A stretch of DNA of 23,324 nucleotides from an uncultured Actinomycetes bacterium (GTDB lineage: Bacteria > Actinomycetota > Actinomycetes > Nanopelagicales > Nanopelagicaceae), in NCBI GenBank assembly GCA_937864205.1, contig CALMJB010000138.1, positions 1-23,324 of the forward strand, written 5' to 3'. The notes below the pieces were generated by a model. It was not told the origin of the DNA, ran no database searches, and was given only the letters and a program-made list of their open reading frames with translations. Below are positions 23,053 through 23,324 of this stretch, in pieces; positions within the stretch are counted from its first letter, which is position 1, and every line of letters starts with the position of its first letter. Made by a program: the position numbers and the translations under genes.

Positions 23053-23324
23053 GTGAAGGCTGGTTGGCGATTATTTGTTGGTCTGGCGCTGTTCTATTTA
23101 ATAATGACCATCATCTATTGGCAGGTTGGCGGCGAAGCAGTTGGAATTACTGCAATCGCACTAAGTGCGGGACTGGCGATAATTATTGGTTTTTATTTTT
23201 GGTTCACAGATCGCAGATCTGGTGGGGTGCTACCAGAAGATAATTTAGAGGGAGAAATTGCTGACTCAGCCGGTGAGATTGGTTTTTTCTCACCTCACTC
23301 ATGGTGGCCTTTGCCAGTCGCGCT
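23053..23324 (+). CDS. ctaF: Actinobacterial cytochrome c oxidase subunit IV (CtaF), 3'-truncated by window edge
   Basis: Small accessory membrane subunit of the actinobacterial aa3 oxidase. The 90 visible residues show two membrane helices (about 7-23 and 31-51), a charged PEDNLEGEIADSAGE stretch and the family signature GEIGFFSPHSWWPL (74-87). The GTG start at 23053 follows GGTGA at about 8-nt spacing; an earlier GTG at 23042 meets a stop after four codons. The gene runs off the window, with the third helix expected outside. It directly follows ctaC and ctaD, the order I recall from Streptomyces. Confidence 0.9.
   Translation, partial: MKAGWRLFVGLALFYLIMTIIYWQVGGEAVGITAIALSAGLAIIIGFYFWFTDRRSGGVLPEDNLEGEIADSAGEIGFFSPHSWWPLPVA

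Overview
This 23.3 kb window is chromosomal core sequence from an AT-rich, gene-dense actinobacterium. Three things point there. First, several families are actinobacterial: a DUF3043 membrane protein, an SCO2322-like protein, the ECF S component with an N-terminal extension, and CtaF. Second, the adenosine-kinase-type PfkB protein closely matches what I recall of the Mycobacterium tuberculosis AdoK sequence. Third, the order pepA, lpd, sucB, TIGR01777 epimerase, gcvT, erpA, adoK, ctaC-ctaD-ctaF resembles the M. tuberculosis Rv2199c-Rv2216 and Streptomyces SCO2154-SCO2181 neighbourhoods as I remember them. Low GC, tiny intergenic gaps and overlapping stops suggest a streamlined lineage, perhaps freshwater acI / Nanopelagicales; that placement is inference.

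Layout: (1) 1-3924 (+): the 3' part of an MMPL transporter, a Gfo/Idh/MocA oxidoreductase and an FAD amine-oxidase-like enzyme. (2) 9568-3917 (-): pepA, lpd, sucB (two lipoyl domains) and a TIGR01777 epimerase, probably one transcript serving 2-oxoacid oxidation and peptide turnover. (3) 9614-10747 (+): gcvT, divergent from pepA across about 45 bp that hold a promoter with a palindromic -10. (4) 15045-10755 (-): a cobalamin riboswitch leader followed by four tightly coupled genes, an anchored SCO2322-like protein, EcfT, a fused double EcfA ATPase and an S component. This reads as a B12-controlled vitamin B12 (or B12-related) ECF uptake operon. (5) 15105-16106 (+): an aldo/keto reductase, convergent with a DUF3043 protein. 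(6) nadA (-) is divergent from erpA (+), whose predicted leader carries a 9-bp tandem repeat; a PfkB/adenosine kinase follows. (7) A cysteine-desulfurase-fold protein on the minus strand has lost its PLP lysine and the other cofactor residues. It is divergent from ctaC-ctaD-ctaF (+), the aa3 oxidase genes, and ctaF is cut by the window end.

The observations most worth a second look are the catalytically degenerate cysteine-desulfurase homologue, the matched loss of the non-redox Mg/Mn-site acids in CtaC and CtaD, the riboswitch-controlled ECF operon with an unexplained surface-anchored protein, the repeat array in the erpA leader, and the absence of lipB/lipA where I would expect them. I saw no tRNA, rRNA, insertion sequence, CRISPR array or phage gene.
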